Below, piece by piece: positions 35,537 to 42,426 of a stretch of 50,177 nt of DNA (positions are counted from its first letter, which is position 1; the number at the start of each line of letters is the position of its first letter). The notes under the pieces were generated by a model. The model had not been told where the DNA came from. It saw nothing but the letters and a program-made list of their open reading frames with translations, and did not search any database. The position numbers and the translations under genes were made by a program. The DNA comes from an uncultured bacterium (GTDB lineage: Bacteria; Myxococcota_A; Polyangia; Polyangiales; Houyiibacteriaceae), in the NCBI GenBank assembly GCA_938024995.1, contig CALJDU010000023.1:1-50177 (forward strand), read 5' to 3'.

Positions 35537-37267
35537 ATGGCCTCTTGGGTGAGAAGTGCGCGCTTCGTGATCTTGGTCATCACGCTGACAAGCGTTGCCT
35601 CGGTGACAAGTGCGCAATCACGGAGGCTCAACCGTTACAGCTCTGCGGAAACAGCATCAGACGCGTTCCAGCACAGCGACGCAGCAACGAACGGCCACCT
35701 CTCCTTTTCCGGTCAGCTCTCGTTCGACTACGCCCACGATCCGCTCGTGGTCGGCGATCCCGAGCAAGCCGTCGTGGCGGATCAGCTGGATCTCAGCGCT
35801 GCGCTTTCACTGACACTTTGGTCTCGGGTCGCCCTGAGCGTTGGGCTTCCCGTGTCGCTGGTGATGGCGACGCAGGATGGAGCGTCTGAAGAGAGCGCCG
35901 GCACGTCGGACGCCTGGTTGAGCGCACGCGTTTTGGCGTTCGCGAATCGTCATGTCGCGATCGCCGGGCAGGCTTCTTTCACCGCGCCTACCGCCACCGG
36001 CGAACAGCTCCTCCGCGGCGAGAACGGGTTCACCTTTCATCCTGAGATCCTCGCGAGCATCTACGCCGGACCGGTCACCATCGGGATCAACGTCGGCGCA
36101 CGGGCGAGGCGCGACGGTCCGAGTCGCTACGGACCGATCAACGACGAGCTCACCTACTCGCTCGCCTTGGGGTTCCCCTTGAGCAGTGATCGCGGGGTGC
36201 AGCTCTCGGGGCACGTTCAGCTTTTCGGCGCGAGTTCGCTCGGCGCGACCTCTTCGCCGGGGACCTCGCTTGAGGCGCTGCTCGGGGCACGCCTCGCGGC
36301 TGGAGCGTTCCGAATGGGGCTCGGCGCGACCGTTGGGCTCGCCCGTGGTTTCGGCTCTCCGCAGTTCCGCGCCATTGTGCGATTTGGAATCGTCCTGGGC
36401 GACGCAGAACGCCCGCCCTCCAACGATGACGTTCCGGAAGACGAAGAGCCGCCGCTCGATCCGGACGGCGACGGTGTCATCGAAGGCGACCTCTGTCCGC
36501 GCGTCCCGGAAGACCTCGACGGAGTGGATGACGAGGACGGCTGCCCGGAAACCGAGGAGCCCGACGCAGACGAAGACGGCGTCCCTGATCGCCAGGACCG
36601 TTGCCCCGACGCGCTGGAGGACCAAGACGGCTTCGAGGACGCCGATGGCTGTCCTGACGTCGACAACGACGGTGACGGAGTCGTGGATTCAGCGGACGGC
36701 TGTCCCGACGTCGCAGAAGATCAGGACGGCTTCGAGGACGCCGATGGTTGTCGCGAGCCCGACAACGACCACGACCATGTGCCCGATACGGAGGATCGAT
36801 GCCCGATGCTCTTCGGCCTCGAAGAGAACGGTGGCTGTCCCGAGCGCGACACCGATGGTGACCGCATCGTGGACGCGATCGACAACTGTCCAGAGGAGCT
36901 CGGGACGAGCGAGAACTTCGGCTGCGCGAGTCCGCAGTTGGCGCGGCTCCGGCGCGACCGGATCACGTTGGCCGGGCCGCTCGCGTGGGTAGGTCCCAAC
37001 GGTTCGCAGGTCACGCGTCCGGCGCGCCGGGTGCTGCGGGACGTCGCGCGGATCGTCGCGTCGCACCCAGGTCGGGTCCTCAAGGTTCGCGTGGTGGTCG
37101 GACAAGGACCGCCACGCGCGGAAGAAGCCCTCGCGAGCCGACGTGAGCAGAGCCTCGCGGTCGCGCTCGTCAACGAAGGGCTCCCGCCGGAACAACTGGA
37201 GACCGAAGTGGCCGTTCCGGACAACCTCGGCGAGCGCGACGTCGAGTTCCTCTTCCCCGTTCGCTAG
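35537..37267 (+). CDS. Outer-membrane OmpA-like protein with thrombospondin type 3 repeats
   Basis: The ATG at 35537 opens a signal peptide (RFVILVITLTSVASVTSA). A start 45 bases earlier is possible. The 576-residue product has a porin-like barrel of about residues 45-300 (paired strands such as GHLSFSGQLSFDYAHDP and AAGAFRMGLGATVGLA). Residues about 306-464 are an acidic array of TSP3-type Ca2+-binding repeats with DxDxDG and paired Cys-Pro turns (LCPRVPED, DRCPDALEDQDG, DGCPD, DNCPEEL). The final 110 residues resemble an OmpA/MotB peptidoglycan-binding domain (ITLAGPLAWV, ASRREQSLAVALVNEGLPP), but the classical Asp/Arg peptidoglycan pocket is not obvious. An exact 23-base repeat at 36626-36648 and 36725-36747 shows recent repeat duplication. 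It shares its upstream region with the tetR operators. Confidence 0.9.
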   Translation: MASWVRSARFVILVITLTSVASVTSAQSRRLNRYSSAETASDAFQHSDAATNGHLSFSGQLSFDYAHDPLVVGDPEQAVVADQLDLSAALSLTLWSRVALSVGLPVSLVMATQDGASEESAGTSDAWLSARVLAFANRHVAIAGQASFTAPTATGEQLLRGENGFTFHPEILASIYAGPVTIGINVGARARRDGPSRYGPINDELTYSLALGFPLSSDRGVQLSGHVQLFGASSLGATSSPGTSLEALLGARLAAGAFRMGLGATVGLARGFGSPQFRAIVRFGIVLGDAERPPSNDDVPEDEEPPLDPDGDGVIEGDLCPRVPEDLDGVDDEDGCPETEEPDADEDGVPDRQDRCPDALEDQDGFEDADGCPDVDNDGDGVVDSADGCPDVAEDQDGFEDADGCREPDNDHDHVPDTEDRCPMLFGLEENGGCPERDTDGDRIVDAIDNCPEELGTSENFGCASPQLARLRRDRITLAGPLAWVGPNGSQVTRPARRVLRDVARIVASHPGRVLKVRVVVGQGPPRAEEALASRREQSLAVALVNEGLPPEQLETEVAVPDNLGERDVEFLFPVR

Positions 37268-37346
37268 GCTAGAGCGGCGGCACGTTCGAGTGCCCCGTCG
37301 GTATGAAAACGCCGCTGTCTTCAAGCTGATCGCCGCTCCCGTGGAT

Positions 37347-38360
37347 CTAAACGACGTCGAGCGGTGTCTCTTTGAGCGCCGTCTTGAGCGCGTTCAGGAT
37401 CGCGGGGTCCGGGACGTAGCCCTTGGGTGTCTTCAGCTCGAGCGAACGGATCTTCGCGTGCTGTCCCGTGACCATTTCGACGATGCGCTCGAAACCGATC
37501 GCCGCGCCGAGGGGAACGTAAGTCGCCTTGAGCCGAAAGCCGTCCCCAGAGCGCGTCCCTTCGTAGCTGAAGGTCGAGTGTCGGAAACGGTTTCGGGTCG
37601 CGCTCACTTTGAACGACTCGACGTTCGTCTTCATCAACGCGGGCGCCCAGTCCCGATAGATGAGACCGGGTGGATGAGAGAGTTCGAAGCGCTTGATTCG
37701 ATGTCCCAACCGCGAGCGGAAGAACGACGGAAGCCAATCCGGCTTCTCACCGAACGTCGACTGGATGCCGAACGTGTGAAGACGCGGTAGGCCTTCACCG
37801 TCGAGGAAGCCGTCGGGAAACGTGGAAGCGGTGGTCACGAAGCGCGTCAGCATTCTCGGGGCAGCCGATACGAACGCGGGCATGATCGTCGCGTTGACGT
37901 TGACCAGCTCACGAAGACCGAAAAGCGCCGGGTCCGCCACCAACGAGATGAACTCCCCGGCTGAGAAAACGTTCGTGTCCTGCGCGTTGATCCAGCGGAG
38001 TGTCCGCCAAGCCGGGTCGCCTGCCGCGCGACGATACGCCTCGCCCGTGGCGTGACGAAGGGCGAGGCGCTCCGGAAACCCGCGCTTGTACGTGAGGCCC
38101 TTCGCGAATGTGAGGTCGGAGAGCGGACCGAGCCACTTCATCTTGTTCGCGCGCAGGAGCGCGATCTCCCGCGCCTTTTCGGCCTTGGTCAGCCGACGCT
38201 TGTCCTTTTGAAGCTGCAGCGTGATGAACTCACCACGGACGCGTTGCGCTTCGTCCGTTTGGCTCGCGAGAAGATCCGCGTAGACCGCCCGCGGCGCGTC
38301 GTCCTCGGGCGACATGTAGACGGCGTGAAGGAGCGCGTTGGCTTGCGCGGAGGGGTTCAC
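37347..38360 (-). CDS. TIGR02996 (repeat-companion) domain protein
   Basis: The first about 50 residues, NALLHAVYMSPEDDAPRAVYADLL and RVRGEFITLQLQ, match the TIGR02996 domain. This domain is frequent in myxobacteria and planctomycetes next to leucine-rich-repeat-like sequences. The remaining 285 residues are a degenerate repeat region with motifs such as LRELVNVNATIM, LPRLHTFGIQ and KIRSLELKTPKG, consistent with an LRR-like solenoid. No function is known for the family. No signal peptide is present. The gene is convergent with the OmpA-like gene (79-base gap with nothing notable) and divergent from the rhomboid gene. Confidence 0.85.
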   Translation of the reverse strand: MNPSAQANALLHAVYMSPEDDAPRAVYADLLASQTDEAQRVRGEFITLQLQKDKRRLTKAEKAREIALLRANKMKWLGPLSDLTFAKGLTYKRGFPERLALRHATGEAYRRAAGDPAWRTLRWINAQDTNVFSAGEFISLVADPALFGLRELVNVNATIMPAFVSAAPRMLTRFVTTASTFPDGFLDGEGLPRLHTFGIQSTFGEKPDWLPSFFRSRLGHRIKRFELSHPPGLIYRDWAPALMKTNVESFKVSATRNRFRHSTFSYEGTRSGDGFRLKATYVPLGAAIGFERIVEMVTGQHAKIRSLELKTPKGYVPDPAILNALKTALKETPLDVV

Positions 38361-38444
38361 CGTTCGGGTCTACCGCGATTCGCCCATCTTCGGGGAAGGC
38401 GTGTTGAAGGAATGGGCTGCTAGGGTTCGCGCGAGGAGCCACGC

Positions 38445-39197
38445 ATGTTCTTTCCAATTCGAGATGACGACCGCGCGCTTTCCGGCGTCGCGTATGTGAC
38501 CTGGGGCTTGCTGATCGCGAACGTCGCGGTTTTTGTCTTGGGGCAAGGGCTGGGCGAAAACGAAGCCTTCACGATGGGCTACTCGGCGATCCCGAAGGAG
38601 CTGACCGACGGCGTCGATCTCGTCAACCCGTCCACCATCGGCGGCGCGTTGCTCCGACACGCGGAAGGCCCCGCGCCGATCTATCTCACGTTGATCTCGA
38701 GCATGTTCATGCATGGAGGGTACGCGCACATCGGCGGCAACATGCTCTACCTGTGGATCTTCGGCGACAACATCGAGCATCGCTTTGGTCACGTCGCGTT
38801 CCTCGCGTTTTACGTGCTTAGCGGGCTGGCCGCCGCCGCGACCCAGATCGTCTTTGATCCGAGCAGCGAGATCCCAATGCTCGGCGCGTCGGGCGCGATC
38901 GCGGGTGTCATGGGCGCGTACTTGGTGCTCTTCCCGCGGAACAAGGTCCACGCCATCTTCTTCTTTCGCATCGTGACGATCCCGGCGGTCCTCGCGCTCG
39001 GCGCGTGGATCGCGATGCAGCTCTTTAGTGGCTTCATGGGCGGAGTCGGCGGAGGGGGAGTGGCCTATGGCGCGCACATCGGCGGGTTCGGCGCGGGTGT
39101 CGCGATGGCCGGCGTTTGCCGCCTCTTCTTCAAGGACAACGACCAACACATTTTCCGTCACTCGCACGCGGAAGATCCCGGGACCAAGCGGTGGTAG
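38445..39197 (+). CDS. Rhomboid-family intramembrane serine protease
   Basis: Rhomboids cut membrane proteins inside the bilayer. The 250-residue product has about seven membrane helices and an active dyad: Ser149 in LGASGAIAG and His211 in YGAHIGGFGAG. HIGGNMLYLWIFG (95-107), with the oxyanion-region Asn99, also fits. The N-terminus (IRDDDRALSGVAYVTWGLLIANV) is the pattern of the common bacterial subfamily. GAGGAG-like sequence (38433-38438) precedes the ATG by six bases, giving strong start support. The short tail after the last helix is His/Asp-rich. It is followed 48 bases later by tRNA-Val. Confidence 0.95.
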   Translation: MFFPIRDDDRALSGVAYVTWGLLIANVAVFVLGQGLGENEAFTMGYSAIPKELTDGVDLVNPSTIGGALLRHAEGPAPIYLTLISSMFMHGGYAHIGGNMLYLWIFGDNIEHRFGHVAFLAFYVLSGLAAAATQIVFDPSSEIPMLGASGAIAGVMGAYLVLFPRNKVHAIFFFRIVTIPAVLALGAWIAMQLFSGFMGGVGGGGVAYGAHIGGFGAGVAMAGVCRLFFKDNDQHIFRHSHAEDPGTKRW

Positions 39198-39203
39198 TTC
39201 CCT

Positions 39204-39231
39204 TTTGAAGAGCGCTCGCGTCTGCTAGAAG
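39204..39231 (+). promoter_or_regulatory. Possible promoter for tRNA-Val
   Basis: TTTGAA (39204-39209) or TTGAAG one base on, with TAGAAG (39226-39231) 15-16 bases later, resembles a sigma70 promoter. It would start about eight bases before the tRNA. The match is weaker than those of the other two tRNA promoters. Confidence 0.35.
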
Positions 39232-39245
39232 ACTCCCGCCTCTTT

Positions 39246-39320
39246 GGGGAGGTAGCTCAGTGGTAGAGCTCCGCTTTTACACAGCGGCTGTCGCAGGTTC
39301 GACCCCTGTCCTCCCCACCA
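39246..39320 (+). tRNA. tRNA-Val (anticodon TAC)
   Basis: The 75-base gene has acceptor stem GGGGAGG pairing with CCTCCCC, D-arm AGCTCAGTGGTAGAGCT, anticodon arm CCGCT-TTTACAC-AGCGG giving TAC (decoding GTA, GTG), T-arm CAGGTTCGACCCCTG, discriminator A and an encoded CCA. A strong hairpin follows five bases later. Confidence 0.97.
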
Positions 39321-39324
39321 TCTT

Positions 39325-39352
39325 GTGGGAGGGTCTGTTCGGACCCTCCCAC
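39325..39352 (+). terminator. Terminator-like hairpin after tRNA-Val
   Basis: GTGGGAGGGTC and GACCCTCCCAC form a perfect 11-bp stem with a TGTTCG loop, followed by GTTTGCTC. The T-tract is short. The sequence beyond it (CTCCGCCTCCCAT) recalls the repeats at the start of the window. Confidence 0.7.
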
Positions 39353-39424
39353 GTTTGCTCCGCCTCCCATGAGGCGTGCGGGAGCGGGCCGGTCGCGCCG
39401 GTCGCTTTCCCGAGTTGTGGAGCG

Positions 39425-41554
39425 TTACTGAAGCGTCGCCAAATGCGACGGGTAATCAGTGATCGCTTGGGACGCGCCGAAACCGTCGCAGGCCGCTCCT
39501 CCGTGCTCGCCGATGATGAAGGTGCGCTCGAGCGGGGCGCCGGCGCGGGCGTAGGCGCAGATGTCGCTGGTCGCGTTGCCGTACGCCGCGCGGACGTTGA
39601 GCTGGAGTCGCCCCGTAAGATCGGTCAGGAACGCTTCCTTGAACTCTTCGCTGTTGTCGCCCGGCAAGATGCTCCGCATTAAGGCGGTCGTTCGCAGCGC
39701 CCCGCGCGGATAGCCGTGCTCGTTCAGCCAGGCCAGGGTGGTCGCCCGCAGCCAGTAGGGGCGCGCGGTGACATAGATGATCGCGACGCCTTGGTCCGCG
39801 TAGTGCTTCGCGACGTCGGCGCCGCCTTCGTTCTCGTTCATCTCGATCCCGAGCAGGCCTTCGAATACCTGTCGGTCGTCGGTCGTGAGGGTTCCGTCGA
39901 CGTCGAAGACGACGAACTCTCCAGCTTCCGGCAGCACCGAAATGACGCCGCTCGCGAAGGAGCGATCGGGCGCGACGATGCGGTACGCGTAGAGCCCAGG
40001 CGCTTCGAACGCAGCGAGGGGAATGCTGACGCGCCCGTCGCCGTTGGTGAGCGCGCGACCCTCTTCGGCAAACGCGCAACCGTCCCGCTGCACGTAGGCA
40101 ACGACGTACTCGCCTTCGAGATCACGGCTGAGCGTTCCGTAGGCGAACTTGCCGTCGAGCGTAAATGGTTGACCCACGACCGCGACCGGGTCCACTCCTG
40201 CGTGCTTGGCGTCGCCGCGGTCGTCGTCTTCGTTCCGAAAAGGGCGCGCGGCGGGAACCGTGAAGGAGCAGTCCGTGTCTTCGTTCGCGGTCGCGTCGCT
40301 CGCCGCGTCCGTCGATGGACGCGCGTCTGCCTCAGGAGTGGGCGTGGTCGTCGCCGGAGCGGTGGGGCCGGGCGCGCCTTGGTAGTACCAGGCGCCGATG
40401 AGGTCGCGTTCCTCTTCAGTGATGTTCGTCATGTTGCCGAGCGGCATCACGCGGGTGACGACGACCTGCGTGTTGATGCGCGGCGCGTACCGGAGGATCT
40501 CCTCGGGGGTGTCGTACATCACGCCCTGCGGCGCCTGCGGGAACGCGACGCTGGTCGGAGACGCAGAGTGGCAGGTGATGCAGCGGTTCTCGATGATCTC
40601 GCGGACCTGCTCAAACGCGACCGGATCGGCTCCAGCGTAGGTCTTCGGGGCGGTCATGAACGCGAGCGCGATCATCCCGGCCGCCGCCGCGGGCAAGAGC
40701 CAGACGTTCTGGCGCCCCTTGCCGTGCAGGTTGAACCAGTGGCGAACACCGGCGCCGACGAGCGCGATCGCGGCGAGGATCAGCCAGTTGTACTTGCTCC
40801 CGAACGTGACCGGGTAGTGGTTGCTCACCATGATGTAGAGCACGGGGAGCGTCAGGTAGTTGTTGTGCAGCGATCGGAGCGAGGCCGCTTGCCCGAGCGC
40901 GGGGTCGACGTCCTTGCCCGCGGTCATCGAGTCGACGGTGACCTTCTGGTTCGGGATGATCACGAAGAAGACGTTCCACGCCATCATCGTCCCGATGATC
41001 GCGCCGACGTGGATGTAGGCGGCGCGCGAGCCGAACACCTGGGTCAGGCCAAACGCGACGCCGACCATCAACACAAAGCCGATCGCGGCGAAGAGCGGCG
41101 GTGACTTGGTGAGCGGCGACTTGCACATCAGGTCGTAGATGATCCAGCTGCCGACCAGCGAGCCGATCCCGATGAGGATCCCTTGCCACGGCGCGAGCAC
41201 CCGTACGCTGCCGTCGATCAGGTAGATGCTCGTGTCGGCGTAATAGACCAGGCACAGGAGCGTGAAGCCGCTGATGAAGGTGAAGTACGCTTCGTACTTG
41301 AACCAGTGAAGCGTCTTCGGGAGCGTCCCGGGCGCGACTCCGTACCGGACGACGCGGTAGAAGTGGCCGCCGTGCACCGACCAGAGCTCGCCGGCGATCG
41401 TGTCGTCACCCACGCTTGGGGAGCCGTCTTCCGGCTCGCGGATGTTGTTGTTGAGCCAGTTGAAATAGAAGGACGTCCCGATCCACGCGGCGCCGAAGAT
41501 GATGTGCAGCCAGCGGACGGCGAGCGCCAACCAGTCGGTGATGTGCTCAAGCAT
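39425..41554 (-). CDS. puuD: PuuD-type urate hydroxylase fused to a C-terminal HAD/LNS2-like domain
   Basis: The 709-residue product begins with the PuuD urate hydroxylase: an eight-to-nine-helix membrane domain (LAVRWLHIIFGAAWIGTSFY, HWFKYEAYFTFISGF, NVFFVIIPNQKV) and a cytochrome c domain with heme site Cys325-x2-Cys328-His329 and ligand Met370 or Met375. In other bacteria PuuD ends near residue 400 and oxidises urate to 5-hydroxyisourate with electrons passing to the respiratory chain. Here a Thr/Pro/Ala linker (about 394-428) leads to an Ig-like strand region (about 455-545) and a domain with HAD motif I DVDGTLTTDD (551-560), motif II YVTARPYW (Thr597) and motif IV near GNATSDICAYA (659-669). 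This closely resembles the LNS2 domain of lipin-like and PITP-like proteins. Since the heme domain is periplasmic, the HAD part is probably periplasmic too. No frameshift is visible. Confidence 0.9.
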   Translation of the reverse strand: MLEHITDWLALAVRWLHIIFGAAWIGTSFYFNWLNNNIREPEDGSPSVGDDTIAGELWSVHGGHFYRVVRYGVAPGTLPKTLHWFKYEAYFTFISGFTLLCLVYYADTSIYLIDGSVRVLAPWQGILIGIGSLVGSWIIYDLMCKSPLTKSPPLFAAIGFVLMVGVAFGLTQVFGSRAAYIHVGAIIGTMMAWNVFFVIIPNQKVTVDSMTAGKDVDPALGQAASLRSLHNNYLTLPVLYIMVSNHYPVTFGSKYNWLILAAIALVGAGVRHWFNLHGKGRQNVWLLPAAAAGMIALAFMTAPKTYAGADPVAFEQVREIIENRCITCHSASPTSVAFPQAPQGVMYDTPEEILRYAPRINTQVVVTRVMPLGNMTNITEEERDLIGAWYYQGAPGPTAPATTTPTPEADARPSTDAASDATANEDTDCSFTVPAARPFRNEDDDRGDAKHAGVDPVAVVGQPFTLDGKFAYGTLSRDLEGEYVVAYVQRDGCAFAEEGRALTNGDGRVSIPLAAFEAPGLYAYRIVAPDRSFASGVISVLPEAGEFVVFDVDGTLTTDDRQVFEGLLGIEMNENEGGADVAKHYADQGVAIIYVTARPYWLRATTLAWLNEHGYPRGALRTTALMRSILPGDNSEEFKEAFLTDLTGRLQLNVRAAYGNATSDICAYARAGAPLERTFIIGEHGGAACDGFGASQAITDYPSHLATLQ

Positions 41555-41643
41555 GAGGGCGGAGCATTGAGCATCCGCGAGCGGTTCTCAAGCACGCTCT
41601 CGTGAGCGGTTCGCGCTTGCCGGATTCAGTGTAGGCTCACGGC

Positions 41644-42159
41644 GTGCGCATCAACACCACCGCGCTCTTCGCGACGTTTTTCGCGTTTGTCGTGGTCGCC
41701 ATGATCGCGCGCTACTTTCGTCGTATCGCCGAGGAGCAAGCCGAAGCCGAGGCGGAGGAAGCTGCTGCCGAAGCCGCTGCCGAAGCCGCCGCAGCTGCGG
41801 GCACGGACGCCGACGGAATCGAGGCCAGCGCGACGATGAGAGCGGCGGCCGCGCGCCGTGACCGAGCGCTCGAGGCCGCGGTCCGCGCGATCGAAGCCAA
41901 GGCGAAGGCAGAGGGGGGCTCCCGATCGGCCGCGCGTGCTTTTGAAGCCGCGAGCTACGTGTTCGTCGACGAAACCCCGCCCGGCCCCGAGGAGGGTGAA
42001 CGCGTGACCCAGGCGATCGGATCGGACTTCGTTCAGAAGCGGCGGTACGACGGTGGCGATGGCGCGGTTGAGCGCTTCTTCGTTTGGAGCGAGAGCCAGT
42101 GGCGCGGCGTGGACGGGGCGCCGTTTCGCGAGGCCTTCGGCGGCGACGAAGAGGAGTAG
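41644..42159 (+). CDS. Membrane-anchored coiled-coil hypothetical protein
   Basis: The 171-residue product starts with GTG at 41644 and a single membrane helix (LFATFFAFVVVAMIARYF, about residues 8-25), followed by a long Ala/Glu-rich coiled coil (about 28-95) and a less repetitive end with VERFFVWSESQWRGVDGAPF. No signal peptidase site is clear, so it is likely a bitopic inner-membrane protein with the coiled coil in the cytoplasm. I recognise no family. It is divergent from puuD and convergent with the small zinc-ribbon gene. Confidence 0.75.
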   Translation: MRINTTALFATFFAFVVVAMIARYFRRIAEEQAEAEAEEAAAEAAAEAAAAAGTDADGIEASATMRAAAARRDRALEAAVRAIEAKAKAEGGSRSAARAFEAASYVFVDETPPGPEEGERVTQAIGSDFVQKRRYDGGDGAVERFFVWSESQWRGVDGAPFREAFGGDEEE

Positions 42160-42169
42160 CGCTGCTCGG

Positions 42170-42373
42170 CTATGGCCAGTTCGGCGGCATCTCGCGGGTG
42201 CACTGAGCGCACACCGATGCGGTCGTCGGTACCTTGGTCTGACACCAGGGGCACGGGGCGCTCTGGGCGGTGGCGTTCTTCTTTTTCAACGCGAGCCATG
42301 CGAACACGACGATGACAAAGACAAACGCGGCGAGCAGCAAGAGCTGCAATTCCCGTAGACCCATAAGCGTCAA
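42170..42373 (-). CDS. Small membrane protein with C-terminal zinc ribbon
   Basis: The 67-residue product has one membrane helix (LQLLLLAAFVFVIVVFAWLAL) followed by a basic turn and a zinc-ribbon-like pair CPWC and CAQC, 14 residues apart. Such small TM-plus-zinc-ribbon proteins are common hypothetical proteins. AGGAGG lies four bases before a TTG at 42373 and thirteen before an ATG at 42364, so either may be the start; the TTG spacing is closer to normal. It is convergent with the coiled-coil gene (10-base gap) and divergent from the cyclase gene. Confidence 0.72.
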   Translation of the reverse strand: MTLMGLRELQLLLLAAFVFVIVVFAWLALKKKNATAQSAPCPWCQTKVPTTASVCAQCTREMPPNWP

Positions 42374-42426
42374 GATACCTCCTGCGGGTACCGCTCGGAA
42401 GAGTCGGGTGTGCTAGAGACGTTTGG

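Noticed and set aside
39425..41554. Frameshift or sequencing error joining puuD to a neighbouring gene
   Set aside because: The frame is open with no stop through the linker and the codon pattern is uniform, so a real fusion is the simpler reading. It still needs a check in relatives.
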